5,685 nucleotides of DNA from JADJPL01 sp964607915 (GTDB taxonomy: Bacteria > Bacteroidota > Bacteroidia > Chitinophagales > Saprospiraceae). The position numbers were made by a program, and so were the translations under genes. Shown here one piece after another: positions 1 to 5,685 of the stretch. The DNA lies in contig CAZSMU010000191.1 in the NCBI GenBank assembly GCA_964607915.1, positions 1-5,685 on the forward strand. Direction: 5' to 3'. Below the pieces are notes generated by a model that ran no database searches, was not told where the DNA came from, and saw nothing but the letters and a program-made list of their open reading frames with translations. Each line of letters opens with the position of its first letter. Within the stretch, counting starts at the first letter, position 1.

Positions 1-22
1 GGGCCTATCCGAGGGGGATATG

Positions 23-100
23 AAGGGGTATTGAGGAGGATGGATAGAGATGCCGCAGGGGGAATAGACACACCCATTCCCCCTGCTCATAATACCCCCT
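23..100. repeat. Nested inverted repeats (strong hairpin within weaker arms)
   Basis: An exact 11-bp inverted repeat, GCAGGGGGAAT at 55-65 and ATTCCCCCTGC at 76-86, surrounds a 10-nt loop. It sits inside a second pair of arms, 23-32 and 91-100, matching at 9 of 10 positions (core GGGGTATT / AATACCCC). The inner hairpin would be stable on either strand. No T-run follows it in either direction, so it is not a textbook intrinsic terminator. It lies about 150 bp beyond the end of the leftward tpiA transcription unit and could mark a transcript end, an RNA-stability element or a small repeat element. The pairing is seen directly; the role is inferred. Confidence 0.55.
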
Positions 101-106
101 AATCTC

Positions 107-120
107 GCCTTGCAAAAGGC
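107..120. repeat. Short hairpin with GCAA tetraloop
   Basis: GCCTT (107-111) and AAGGC (116-120) pair exactly around GCAA, a GNRA-type tetraloop when read on the + strand. It directly precedes an A6 run (121-126), which is a T6 run on the minus strand. The stem is only 5 bp, so it may have no function. Confidence 0.3.
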
Positions 121-149
121 AAAAAAGCCAAATATTAAAGTGACCTGGC
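121..149 (-). terminator. Possible weak terminator of the tpiA unit
   Basis: Read leftward, GCCA (plus 149-146) and TGGC (plus 130-127) can pair around a 15-nt AU-rich loop, and the second arm runs straight into T6 (plus 126-121). The stem is short and the loop long, so this is a weak candidate. It is listed because it is the only stem in the stretch followed directly by a T-run in the direction of tpiA transcription. Confidence 0.2.
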
Positions 150-174
150 CAGGCGAAAACCGAACCAGTTCTCG

Positions 175-201
175 CGATTTCTGGGAGCCTCCCAGCGATC
201 G
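175..201. repeat. Inverted repeat downstream of the small ORF
   Basis: CTGGGAG (181-187) and CTCCCAG (189-195) are exact reverse complements around a single C. Flanking CGAT (175-178) and ATCG (198-201) extend the pairing across a 2x2 internal loop. The element lies 35-60 bp beyond the stop codon of the 75-residue ORF that follows tpiA. No T-tract follows on the minus strand. It could be a 3' RNA-stabilising hairpin or a Rho-independent stop lacking a U-run; only the pairing is certain. Confidence 0.4.
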
Positions 202-235
202 GCAACACGACAACCATGCGATACGCCGCCCCGAC

Positions 236-463
236 CTACCCCATCACCTGATACGACACCACGCGGACGGGACTTCCCCAAAGGTGCATGGTCATCACGT
301 CCTCGCGCTCCCGCAGGCGAAATACTGCGCGCAAGCCGGCTGTTTTCAATCCCGCCGGCATTTCGAGGGGCAGCCATTGTTTGCCATCATCCCCCTCGAT
401 GCCCCAGAAACCGCCTTCGAGGGGGACATAGACGACGGTACCGGTTGTTTCAAATGCCTTCAT
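236..463 (-). CDS. Small uncharacterised protein downstream of tpiA
   Basis: This encodes 75 residues, starting at ATG 463 and ending at TAG. The start lies 4 bp after the tpiA stop codon, which strongly suggests co-transcription and perhaps translational coupling, since there is no clear Shine-Dalgarno sequence. The protein is compact and looks all-beta: alternating hydrophobic stretches at about residues 8-13, 18-23, 46-51 and 57-72 are joined by a Gly/Asp-rich turn (EGDDG, 23-27). Conserved-looking elements are LEGGFWGI (15-22), a D/G-K turn, LPLEMP (31-36) and the HLWG segment (60-63). It has no signal peptide, membrane segment or cysteine. The pattern (strand, GGF-WGI, GDDG turn, strand, HxWG, strand) recalls short beta-barrel-like hypothetical proteins that I believe occur widely in bacteria, but I know no named function. 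Its length, tight spacing and protein-like composition argue that it is real rather than a shadow frame. Confidence 0.72.
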   Translation of the reverse strand: MKAFETTGTVVYVPLEGGFWGIEGDDGKQWLPLEMPAGLKTAGLRAVFRLREREDVMTMHLWGSPVRVVSYQVMG

Positions 464-467
464 GGTA

Positions 468-1226
468 TCAGGATAGCGCCCGGATGATTTGAGTGAACTC
501 TTCGGCCTTCAGCGAAGCGCCGCCCACCAGGCCTCCGTCCACATCCGGCTGAGAAAACAGGGTGGCGGCGTTTGCCGCATTGACGCTGCCGCCGTAGAGA
601 ATGGAGCAAGCACCGGCAACTTCGGCACCGTAGTGAGAGGCGAGCAATGCCCGAATGGCAGCGTGCATTTCCTGCGCCTGCTCCGGGCTCGCCGTGCGGC
701 CGGTACCGATCGCCCAGATCGGCTCGTACGCAATCACGATCCGGGAAAAGGCTTCCGGCGAGAGGTGAAACAGCGACGCTTGGATTTGAGCAGATACGTG
801 CTGCACGTGGGTGCCTGCCTCGCGAATCGGCAGCGACTCCCCGCAGCAAAAAATGGGCCGGAGTCCTGCCGACAGCGCCTGGTCTACTTTTTGGGCGAGC
901 AACGCATCGCTTTCCCCAAAGTACTCCCGGCGCTCCGAGTGGCCTAAAATCACATACTTCACGCCGGCCGACGGGAGCATCCCGGCGGCTACTTCACCGG
1001 TATAAGCCCCTTTGGTCTCCTGATGGCAGTTTTGGGCCCCTACAGAGAATCCGGGCACATCGCGGAGGATGTCGGCCACCGGCACGAGGTGCAGGAAAGG
1101 AGGGCAAAGCACCACCTCGGCGCCCCCGGGTACCGGGCAGCCTGCCAATGCCTCTGCCAGTATGCGCCCTTCTTCCAGGGTCGTATTCATTTTCCAGTTG
1201 CCTGCGGCAATTTTTTGTCTGTTCAT
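468..1226 (-). CDS. tpiA: Triosephosphate isomerase
   Basis: TpiA interconverts dihydroxyacetone phosphate and glyceraldehyde 3-phosphate in glycolysis and gluconeogenesis, in the cytoplasm, usually as a dimer. The 252-residue product has the family's normal length and all its hallmarks: AAGNWKMN near the start with substrate-binding Asn10 and Lys12; the electrophile His96 in ILGHSERR (94-100); the catalytic base Glu168 in the signature AYEPIWAIGTG (166-176), which opens the mobile loop 6; YGGSV (211-215); and the phosphate-binding GGLVGGASL (231-239). The ATG at 1226 places GNWKMN at the expected distance from the N-terminus, and no Shine-Dalgarno sequence is visible, as is common in Bacteroidota. 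The gene is transcribed leftward, divergently from the DUF72 gene, and a 75-codon ORF starts 4 bp after its stop. Nothing suggests damage or altered catalysis. Confidence 0.98.
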   Translation of the reverse strand: MNRQKIAAGNWKMNTTLEEGRILAEALAGCPVPGGAEVVLCPPFLHLVPVADILRDVPGFSVGAQNCHQETKGAYTGEVAAGMLPSAGVKYVILGHSERREYFGESDALLAQKVDQALSAGLRPIFCCGESLPIREAGTHVQHVSAQIQASLFHLSPEAFSRIVIAYEPIWAIGTGRTASPEQAQEMHAAIRALLASHYGAEVAGACSILYGGSVNAANAATLFSQPDVDGGLVGGASLKAEEFTQIIRALS

Positions 1227-1238
1227 TGCTTTATCGTA

Positions 1239-1269
1239 TTGTTCGGCAACAAATTTCGCGCTAATTTTT
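1239..1269 (+). promoter_or_regulatory. Possible Bacteroidota-type promoter for the DUF72 gene
   Basis: TTG at 1239-1241 is followed after 20 bp by TAATTTTT at 1262-1269. This resembles the Bacteroidota arrangement TTG-N17-23-TAnnTTTG with one mismatch (final G to T). It would start transcription roughly 45 bp before the ATG at 1320. It overlaps the possible leftward -7 box of tpiA, so the two divergent genes would share the same short control region. The region is A/T-rich, so chance matches are likely. Confidence 0.3.
1250..1257 (-). promoter_or_regulatory. Possible -7 element for tpiA
   Basis: Read leftward, GAAATTTG matches the Bacteroidota -7 consensus TAnnTTTG at five of the six specified positions. 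It lies about 24 bp before the tpiA start. I see no TTG at the expected 17-23 bp upstream, so this is a weak call based on one box only. Confidence 0.2.
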
Positions 1270-1277
1270 TATTTAAG

Positions 1278-1305
1278 ACAGGATATAGGCAAAAAAACAG
1301 CCTGT
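1278..1305 (+). other. Possible leader hairpin before the DUF72 gene
   Basis: ACAGG (1278-1282) pairs with CCTGT (1301-1305) around an 18-nt A-rich loop, and a competing GGC/GCC pairing (1288-1290 with 1300-1302) uses part of the same bases. It would lie in the 5' leader 15 bp before the ATG. The stems are short and a role is speculative. Confidence 0.15.
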
Positions 1306-1319
1306 GACCAGACTGCGAC

Positions 1320-2234
1320 ATGGAATTTGGCAAACTCCGCGATATCGGAACCGTTGATTTCAGGATGCCCCGGCAGCCGGATGCTTCTCCGGCACTCCCG
1401 CCAGGGCTTCCCCGATCTGCCGAACGGCACTGTTACATAGGCTGTACCGGTTGGGCTATGAAAGAGTGGGCCGGGACGGTCTATCCCCTGGGCGCACGAT
1501 CCGGCGATTATCTCCTCCATTACGGCCAACAATTCAACACTATAGAACTGAATGCGACGCACTATCGCGTCCCTGGCCCTGAGACGATTGCAAAATGGAC
1601 CCGCGATACCCCCTCTGATTTCCGGTTTTGCCCCAAAGTGCCACAAGCTATCAGCCACAGCAGGGATCTGGGAACCGGCACCTCGCAAATCGAAGCTTTT
1701 GCCTATGCGATGGGCGGCCTCGGCGTACGCCTGGGGCCTTCCTTCCTACAACTTCCCCCCTACTTCGGACTCGAAAGATGCGGGGTGCTGGCGCGCTTTC
1801 TGGAACGGTGGCCCAAGGGCTTACCTATTGCCATCGAATTCCGGGAGGCTTCCTGGTTCAGCGGAGGCGACCTTCACCCCGATGCCGTGGCGATACTGGA
1901 AGCACACCAGGCCGGCGCGGTCATTACCGATGTCGCAGGCCGGCGCGACGTGCTGCACTTGCGCGTGACCGCCCCTTTTGTGCTGCTCCGCTTTGTAGGC
2001 AACGACCTGCACGCGAGCGATTATGAACGCGCACGGGCATGGGCTGCCCAGATTCGGCATTGGTTTGCGCAGGGACTCCCCGCCGTTTATTTTTTCGCCC
2101 ATGAACCGGACAACCTAAAGTCTCCCCGCCTGGCGGACTTTGCCCATCAACTGCTCGGCGGACTGCCCGGGGTTTCGTGCCGGGGTCCTGTATTGGACTC
2201 ATCCGCACCCGGCCAGCAACTCGGGCTGTTTTGA
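1320..2234 (+). CDS. DUF72 (YecE-like) family protein
   Basis: This 304-residue protein belongs to the DUF72/YecE family, which has a TIM-barrel-like fold and no established biochemical function. Diagnostic segments in order are YIGCTGW (39-45), FNTIELNATHYRVP (72-85), FRFCPKVP (101-108) followed by ISH (111-113), FLQLPP (142-147), AIEFR plus Trp179 (171-179), DVAGRRD (204-210), LRFVGND (223-229) and YFFAHEPDN (257-265). The ATG at 1320 is preferred because the product then begins MEFGK, an N-terminus I recall from Bacteroidota DUF72 proteins; the extension of about 37 residues before the barrel is therefore probably native. There is no signal peptide or membrane segment. The last five residues are QLGLF (300-304), resembling a DNA sliding-clamp-binding peptide. 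It is transcribed away from tpiA, with 94 bp separating it from ppk1, so it may or may not be co-transcribed with ppk1. Family assignment is secure; function is unknown. Confidence 0.93.
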   Translation: MEFGKLRDIGTVDFRMPRQPDASPALPPGLPRSAERHCYIGCTGWAMKEWAGTVYPLGARSGDYLLHYGQQFNTIELNATHYRVPGPETIAKWTRDTPSDFRFCPKVPQAISHSRDLGTGTSQIEAFAYAMGGLGVRLGPSFLQLPPYFGLERCGVLARFLERWPKGLPIAIEFREASWFSGGDLHPDAVAILEAHQAGAVITDVAGRRDVLHLRVTAPFVLLRFVGNDLHASDYERARAWAAQIRHWFAQGLPAVYFFAHEPDNLKSPRLADFAHQLLGGLPGVSCRGPVLDSSAPGQQLGLF

Positions 2235-2251
2235 GGATTTTTATACCTCAA
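2231..2251 (+). terminator. Weak hairpin at the end of the DUF72 gene
   Basis: TTGAGG (2231-2236, overlapping the TGA stop) pairs with CCTCAA (2246-2251) around a 9-nt A/T loop. No T-run follows immediately; the next T6 run begins at about 2267. It could attenuate read-through into ppk1 or be chance. Confidence 0.2.
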
Positions 2252-2328
2252 TGCCATATAAATGCGTTTTTTATGTACTTTACGGCTAAAAATACGCAAG
2301 CAGCACAAGCCAGACAAGCCTATACAAA

Positions 2329-4488
2329 GTGAAAAAGAACCATTCCGAACCTGCCCAGGAGACAGAGCCCAGCGACCAGGGGCTACCATCCATCCATAGA
2401 GATGTCAGTTGGCTATCCTTCAATTACCGGGTATTGCAAGAAGCCATGGACCCGACGGTGCCCCTCTTTGAACGCATCAAGTTCTTAGCCATCTACTCCT
2501 CTAACCTCGATGAGTTTTTCCGGGTGCGCATGGCCTACTACCGGTATCTGGTGCGCGTCGGCCGGAAAACCAAACGCGAATTGGAGGAAGATCCCAAAAA
2601 TATTATCAAAGAACTGCGCCGGATAGTCAATGAGCAACAGGAACTGTTCAGCAAAATCGTGGAGGAAGACATCACGCCCGAGTTGCGCAGGCACCACATC
2701 TTTCTCCTGCGGCGCCTGGACCTCAACGCGGAGCAGAAAATATTCGTCGAAAACTACTTCCAGGACAATCTCCTGCCCTTTGTACAGCCCGTATTGATGG
2801 TGAAAGGCAAGATACGGCCTTTCCTCAACAACGGCGCACTCTACCTTACGCTGCTCATGATCGAGCGCGGTGATCCGGAGGCAAAACCCGTGTACGCCCT
2901 GGTGAAAATCCCTTCCGACCATCTTCCGCGCTTCATACATTTACCCAGTGCCCCCGACCGCCACGACCTCATTATGCTCGACGATATCGTGCGCCACAGC
3001 GTTTCCTGGATCTTCCCGGGGTATCATATCATCGACACCTTCTCCGTCAAACTAACCCGGGACGCCGAATTGTACATAGAAGATGAATTCAGCGGGGACC
3101 TGCTCCAGAAAATTCGCCAGAGCCTGGGCAAACGCCAGGTAGGGCCGCCCTCCAGGTTTGTTTATGACCGCGAAATGCCCCTGGACATGCTCGACTTCCT
3201 GAAGGAAATCCTGGGACTGGAGAAAAACGACACGCTACGCGAAGGAAGATACCACAACAACTCCGATTTTTTCAAATTCCCGGACTTTGGGATGCAGCAC
3301 CTCAAGTATCCTCCTCTGCCGCCCCTGCCCTACTCCCCTCTGGAAAGCAGCCGGGAGTTCTTCTCCGAGTTGCGCCGAAAAGACCATCTTCTGCATTTTC
3401 CGTATCACTCCTACGAATCCGTGCTCCGCTTTTTTGAAAAAGCGGCGCGCGACCCCAAAGTGACCCACATCAAAATCACCCAATACCGGGTCGCCCGCAA
3501 CTCGCGTATCATGCAAGCCCTCATCTCAGCTGCACAGGCCGGGAAGCAGGTCTCCGTTTTTGTGGAAGTGAAAGCCCGCTTTGACGAAGAAGCCAACCTG
3601 AACTGGGGCGAGCGCCTCGAAAAAGCCGGCGTGACCGTGCATTACAGCTTCCCGGGGGTAAAAGTACACGCCAAAGTAGCCGTGGTACGCCGTCTCGAAA
3701 AGGATGGCCCCCAGTTTTACACCTACTTGTCCACCGGAAATTTTCACGAGGAAACAGCCCGGGTATATACCGATTTCGGGCTGTTCAGCGCAGACCCGCG
3801 CCTGAGTACCGAAGCGCTGCGCATCTTTTCCTATTTGGAGAGCGGCACTCACCTGTCTGGCGACCCCTTTGAGCACCTTCTCGTGGGGCAGTACAACCTC
3901 AGAAGTGGGCTGGAAGAGCTGATAGACTACGAAATACAAGCTGCCCGGGCGGGAAGAAAAGCCGAAATCATCTTGAAAATGAACAGCCTGCAGGACCGCG
4001 GAATGATCGAAAAACTCTATCAGGCCAGCAGGGCAGGCGTAAAAATATCCCTCATCATTCGGGGAATCTGTTGCCTGGTTCCCGGCACCCGGCCCTACAG
4101 CGAAAATATACAGGCAATCAGTATCGTGGACCGCTTCCTCGAACACGCGCGCGTATTTTGTTTTCACCACGACGGCGAAGAGTGCATCTACCTCTCTTCT
4201 GCCGACTGGATGGTGCGCAACCTGGAACACCGTGTCGAAACCGCATTCCCCGTTTTCGACCCCGAAAAAAAGGAAGAAATCAAAGATTACCTGCAAATCC
4301 AGTTGAACGATAATGTAAAAGCCAGAATTCTGGACGGCCGCCAAACAAATCCCTACCAACGGGGTTCCAACGACCTGCCGGTTCGGGCACAGATAGAGAC
4401 CTACTACTATATAAAACGAAAATCAGACAGGACGGTGGCCCCCAGGCCAAGCCGACACGAGCTCCCTCCTGTGGTGAAAGAAGCATAA
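2329..4488 (+). CDS. ppk1: Polyphosphate kinase 1
   Basis: PPK1 reversibly polymerises the terminal phosphate of ATP into inorganic polyphosphate through a phosphohistidine intermediate. The 719-residue protein is slightly longer than the E. coli enzyme (about 690) and shows all four regions: an N-terminal helical domain (about 22-130) with the nucleotide-binding SSNLDEFFRVRMA (57-69), a middle domain (about 135-320), and two phospholipase-D-like C-terminal domains (about 345-510 and 515-695). The phosphorylated histidine is His447 in VKVHAKV (E. coli His435). The second catalytic histidine is His606 in FLEHARV (E. coli His592). The metal-binding arginines are Arg387 (ITQYRVAR) and Arg417 (EVKARFDEEAN). 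YLSTGNFHEETARVYTD (466-482) and RGICCLVPG (578-586) are also intact. The start is GTG at 2329: the frame is open only from 2290, no ATG occurs before Met40, and conserved sequence begins by residue 22. No Shine-Dalgarno sequence or clear promoter is visible. The next gene starts 11 bp downstream. Confidence 0.97.
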   Translation: MKKNHSEPAQETEPSDQGLPSIHRDVSWLSFNYRVLQEAMDPTVPLFERIKFLAIYSSNLDEFFRVRMAYYRYLVRVGRKTKRELEEDPKNIIKELRRIVNEQQELFSKIVEEDITPELRRHHIFLLRRLDLNAEQKIFVENYFQDNLLPFVQPVLMVKGKIRPFLNNGALYLTLLMIERGDPEAKPVYALVKIPSDHLPRFIHLPSAPDRHDLIMLDDIVRHSVSWIFPGYHIIDTFSVKLTRDAELYIEDEFSGDLLQKIRQSLGKRQVGPPSRFVYDREMPLDMLDFLKEILGLEKNDTLREGRYHNNSDFFKFPDFGMQHLKYPPLPPLPYSPLESSREFFSELRRKDHLLHFPYHSYESVLRFFEKAARDPKVTHIKITQYRVARNSRIMQALISAAQAGKQVSVFVEVKARFDEEANLNWGERLEKAGVTVHYSFPGVKVHAKVAVVRRLEKDGPQFYTYLSTGNFHEETARVYTDFGLFSADPRLSTEALRIFSYLESGTHLSGDPFEHLLVGQYNLRSGLEELIDYEIQAARAGRKAEIILKMNSLQDRGMIEKLYQASRAGVKISLIIRGICCLVPGTRPYSENIQAISIVDRFLEHARVFCFHHDGEECIYLSSADWMVRNLEHRVETAFPVFDPEKKEEIKDYLQIQLNDNVKARILDGRQTNPYQRGSNDLPVRAQIETYYYIKRKSDRTVAPRPSRHELPPVVKEA

Positions 4489-4499
4489 TTCAAAACAGC

Positions 4500-5633
4500 A
4501 TGCAGGTAGAAAAGGAACAGCCAAACGCAGTGCTTTTTTCGCGAGAAGAACATCTGCGCTATGCTCGGCATACCATGCTTCCCGGCTTTGGCCTCTCCGC
4601 ACAGGAGAAACTCAAGCGCGCCAGCATCCTCGTAATCGGCGCAGGGGGCCTGGGCGCCCCCCTGCTGCAATACCTCTGCGCTGCCGGCGTCGGACGGATT
4701 GGCATCATAGACCCCGACACCGTAAGCCTGAGCAACCTGCAACGACAAGTGCTCTATTCCGTGGATGACCTCGGAATGCCCAAAGCTTCTACAGCCGCGC
4801 AGAAACTGAAAGCCCAAAACCCTCATGTGGCGTTCGAGGTATTCCCCTATTCGCTGCATCGCGAGAATGCCCTGGACATCCTCGCCTCCTTCGATTTGGT
4901 CGCCGACGGCAGCGATAACTTCCCAACCCGCTACCTGGTCAATGATGCCTGTGTGCTGCTTGGAAAACCGCTGGTCTATGGCTCGGTGTTCCGATTTGAG
5001 GGACAGGTCTCTGTATTCAACTGGCTGCACAGCGACGGACGACGGGGGCCTAACTATCGCAACCTCTATCCGGATCCGCCCCCGCCGGGAACGGTGCCCT
5101 CCTGTGCCGAAGGTGGCGTGTTAGGCGTCCTGCCAGGTATCATAGGGAGTATGCAGGCCAACGAGGCCATCAAAATCCTGAGCCATGTCGGGACGCCGCT
5201 TTCAGGGACGGTTTGTGTGTACGACGCCCTAAGCGCCCGCACCCACTTGATCCGGATACCGGAGCAAAAGCCTTATCCCGTCTATGCGCTGGAAGATTAT
5301 GAACAACTCTGCGGTCTGCCCAGCCGGGAAGTACCTGAAATCGCCTATGCTACCCTGCAGTCCTGGGTCCGCTCCGCTTCCCCTTTCCACCTCGTGGATG
5401 TCCGGGAACCCGAGGAATACGCCCGGTATAACATCGGCGGAGAACTCATTCCGCTGGCCCGGCTTGCGCTGCATTTGCCTTCTCTGCCCAGGCACTGCCC
5501 CATCGTATTTGTCTGCCAAAGCGGAAAACGGAGCCTGCAAGCAGCACTGATAGCCATGTCCTCCGACCTGGCAGAGGTCTATTCCTTAAAAGGTGGGGTA
5601 GAACAAGTCCGGGAGGATTATTTTGTGGAATAG
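4500..5633 (+). CDS. MoeB/ThiF-type adenylyltransferase with C-terminal rhodanese domain
   Basis: This 377-residue E1-like enzyme probably adenylates the C-terminal glycine of a ubiquitin-like sulfur carrier (MoaD, ThiS or similar), with its rhodanese domain supplying persulfide sulfur, as in MOCS3/Uba4 and MoeZ. The E1 domain (about 15-255) has Arg20 and Arg23 of the RYARH segment, the nucleotide loop GAGGLG (47-52), Asp71 and Asp73 then SLSNLQRQ (76-83), Lys95, ADGSDN (135-140), and the conserved cysteine Cys202 in SCAEGGVLG, equivalent to E. coli MoeB Cys187. The rhodanese domain (about 278-377) has VDVREPEEY (299-307), the active-site loop CQSGKRS with Cys339, and LKGG (363-366). The two CxxC zinc pairs of MoeB/ThiF are absent: NYRN (185-188) and YPVY (259-262) stand in their places. 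The gene begins 11 bp after ppk1 and is probably co-transcribed with it. No carrier-protein, thi or moa gene is in view, so molybdopterin, thiamine or another thiolation pathway cannot be chosen. Confidence 0.93.
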   Translation: MQVEKEQPNAVLFSREEHLRYARHTMLPGFGLSAQEKLKRASILVIGAGGLGAPLLQYLCAAGVGRIGIIDPDTVSLSNLQRQVLYSVDDLGMPKASTAAQKLKAQNPHVAFEVFPYSLHRENALDILASFDLVADGSDNFPTRYLVNDACVLLGKPLVYGSVFRFEGQVSVFNWLHSDGRRGPNYRNLYPDPPPPGTVPSCAEGGVLGVLPGIIGSMQANEAIKILSHVGTPLSGTVCVYDALSARTHLIRIPEQKPYPVYALEDYEQLCGLPSREVPEIAYATLQSWVRSASPFHLVDVREPEEYARYNIGGELIPLARLALHLPSLPRHCPIVFVCQSGKRSLQAALIAMSSDLAEVYSLKGGVEQVREDYFVE

Positions 5634-5685
5634 ACTTGTTGCGCGGGGTCAGCGAGGAGGGAAAAAAGAGTCATTTTTTGTCCAC
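5634..5685. other. Intergenic tail, no gene visible
   Basis: These 52 bp after the last stop codon contain no recognisable gene start. An imperfect A/T-rich hairpin (GG plus A6 at 5662-5667 against T6 at 5674-5679 plus TCC, with a bulged G) lies near the window edge. It could belong to a terminator, but the stem is weak and the sequence ends too soon to judge. Confidence 0.4.

Larger units (their letters stand above)
1..235. other. Intergenic stretch, no supported gene
   Basis: I find no convincing protein or RNA gene here. Frame 1 of the + strand is open from the window edge to a TAA at 100-102 (33 codons), so the tail of a truncated gene cannot be excluded, but the peptide resembles nothing I know. 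Positions 1-62 of the + strand are purine-rich with several G-runs. The rest is dominated by inverted repeats, consistent with a transcript-end region between the leftward tpiA unit and whatever lies to the left. Confidence 0.6.

Noticed and set aside
1..102. Rightward frame open from the window edge to TAA at 100-102, possibly the end of a truncated gene
   Set aside because: Only 33 codons, no family resemblance, and the frame passes through the perfect hairpin at 55-86. Not supportable as a gene without the sequence to the left.
144..153. CCTGGCCAGG perfect palindrome as an operator
   Set aside because: Ten base pairs of G/C-rich palindrome occur often by chance at this composition, it is not near any promoter, and no second copy was noticed.
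5..217. Leftward 70-codon open frame in the left intergenic region
   Set aside because: It runs through all the inverted repeats, has no recognisable motif and low-quality protein composition, and shows no coupling to a neighbour. Judged spurious.
362..425. Repeated TCGAGGGG / CCCCTCGA 8-mers inside the small ORF
   Set aside because: They fall on codons for recurring Leu-Glu-Gly and Ile-Glu-Gly stretches, so coding reuse explains them better than a regulatory repeat.
647..1264. 205-codon rightward frame antisense to tpiA
   Set aside because: It is rich in Arg, Pro, Ser and Gly as expected for a shadow frame, and lies over an intact tpiA.
2276..2283. TACTTTAC as a -7 element for ppk1
   Set aside because: It matches TAnnTTTG only partly and no TTG lies 17-23 bp upstream.
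3526..4359. 277-codon open frame antisense to ppk1
   Set aside because: The forward frame is an intact PPK1 with all catalytic residues. The antisense frame shows no domain or motif and is explained by the codon bias of ppk1.
4407..5030. 207-codon leftward frame over the ppk1/E1 junction
   Set aside because: It spans the ends of two well-supported rightward genes and shows no recognisable motif.
5659..5683. A6/T6 imperfect hairpin as the terminator of the E1-rhodanese gene
   Set aside because: The stem is mostly A-T with a bulge and has no T-run after it within the window, so it is too weak to call.

Overview
The window looks like ordinary chromosomal DNA from a member of the Bacteroidota, moderately GC-rich. 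The clues are the Bacteroidota-type PPK1, the DUF72 protein opening with MEFGK (a start I associate with the Bacteroidota version of that family), the absence of clear Shine-Dalgarno sequences, A/T-rich start contexts, and one stretch resembling the TTG / TAnnTTTG promoter of this phylum. A Saprospiria-like lineage would fit, but that is a guess. I see no insertion sequence, phage gene, CRISPR array, tRNA or rRNA.

Layout from left to right. Positions 1-235 carry no convincing gene but are rich in inverted repeats; they lie downstream of a leftward pair of genes. That pair is tpiA (triosephosphate isomerase, 1226 to 468) and, 4 bp after it, a 75-residue uncharacterised protein (463 to 236). 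A 93-bp divergent intergenic region (1227-1319) separates tpiA from three rightward genes: a DUF72/YecE-family protein (1320-2234), ppk1 (polyphosphate kinase, 2329-4488, GTG start), and a MoeB/ThiF-type adenylyltransferase fused to a C-terminal rhodanese domain (4500-5633). The last two genes are 11 bp apart and are probably co-transcribed. Positions 5634-5685 hold no identifiable gene.

The genes are mostly housekeeping: glycolysis/gluconeogenesis (TpiA), phosphate and energy storage (PPK1), and activation of a ubiquitin-like sulfur carrier with sulfur delivery (the E1-rhodanese fusion). I found no evidence of a new multi-gene system. The points most worth a second look are: the DUF72 protein ends in QLGLF, which resembles a bacterial sliding-clamp-binding peptide; the E1-rhodanese protein has lost all four zinc cysteines of MoeB/ThiF, with Asn and Tyr in the matching places, while keeping its catalytic cysteines; a small conserved-looking ORF is tightly coupled to tpiA; and nested inverted repeats near the left edge lack a T-tract.
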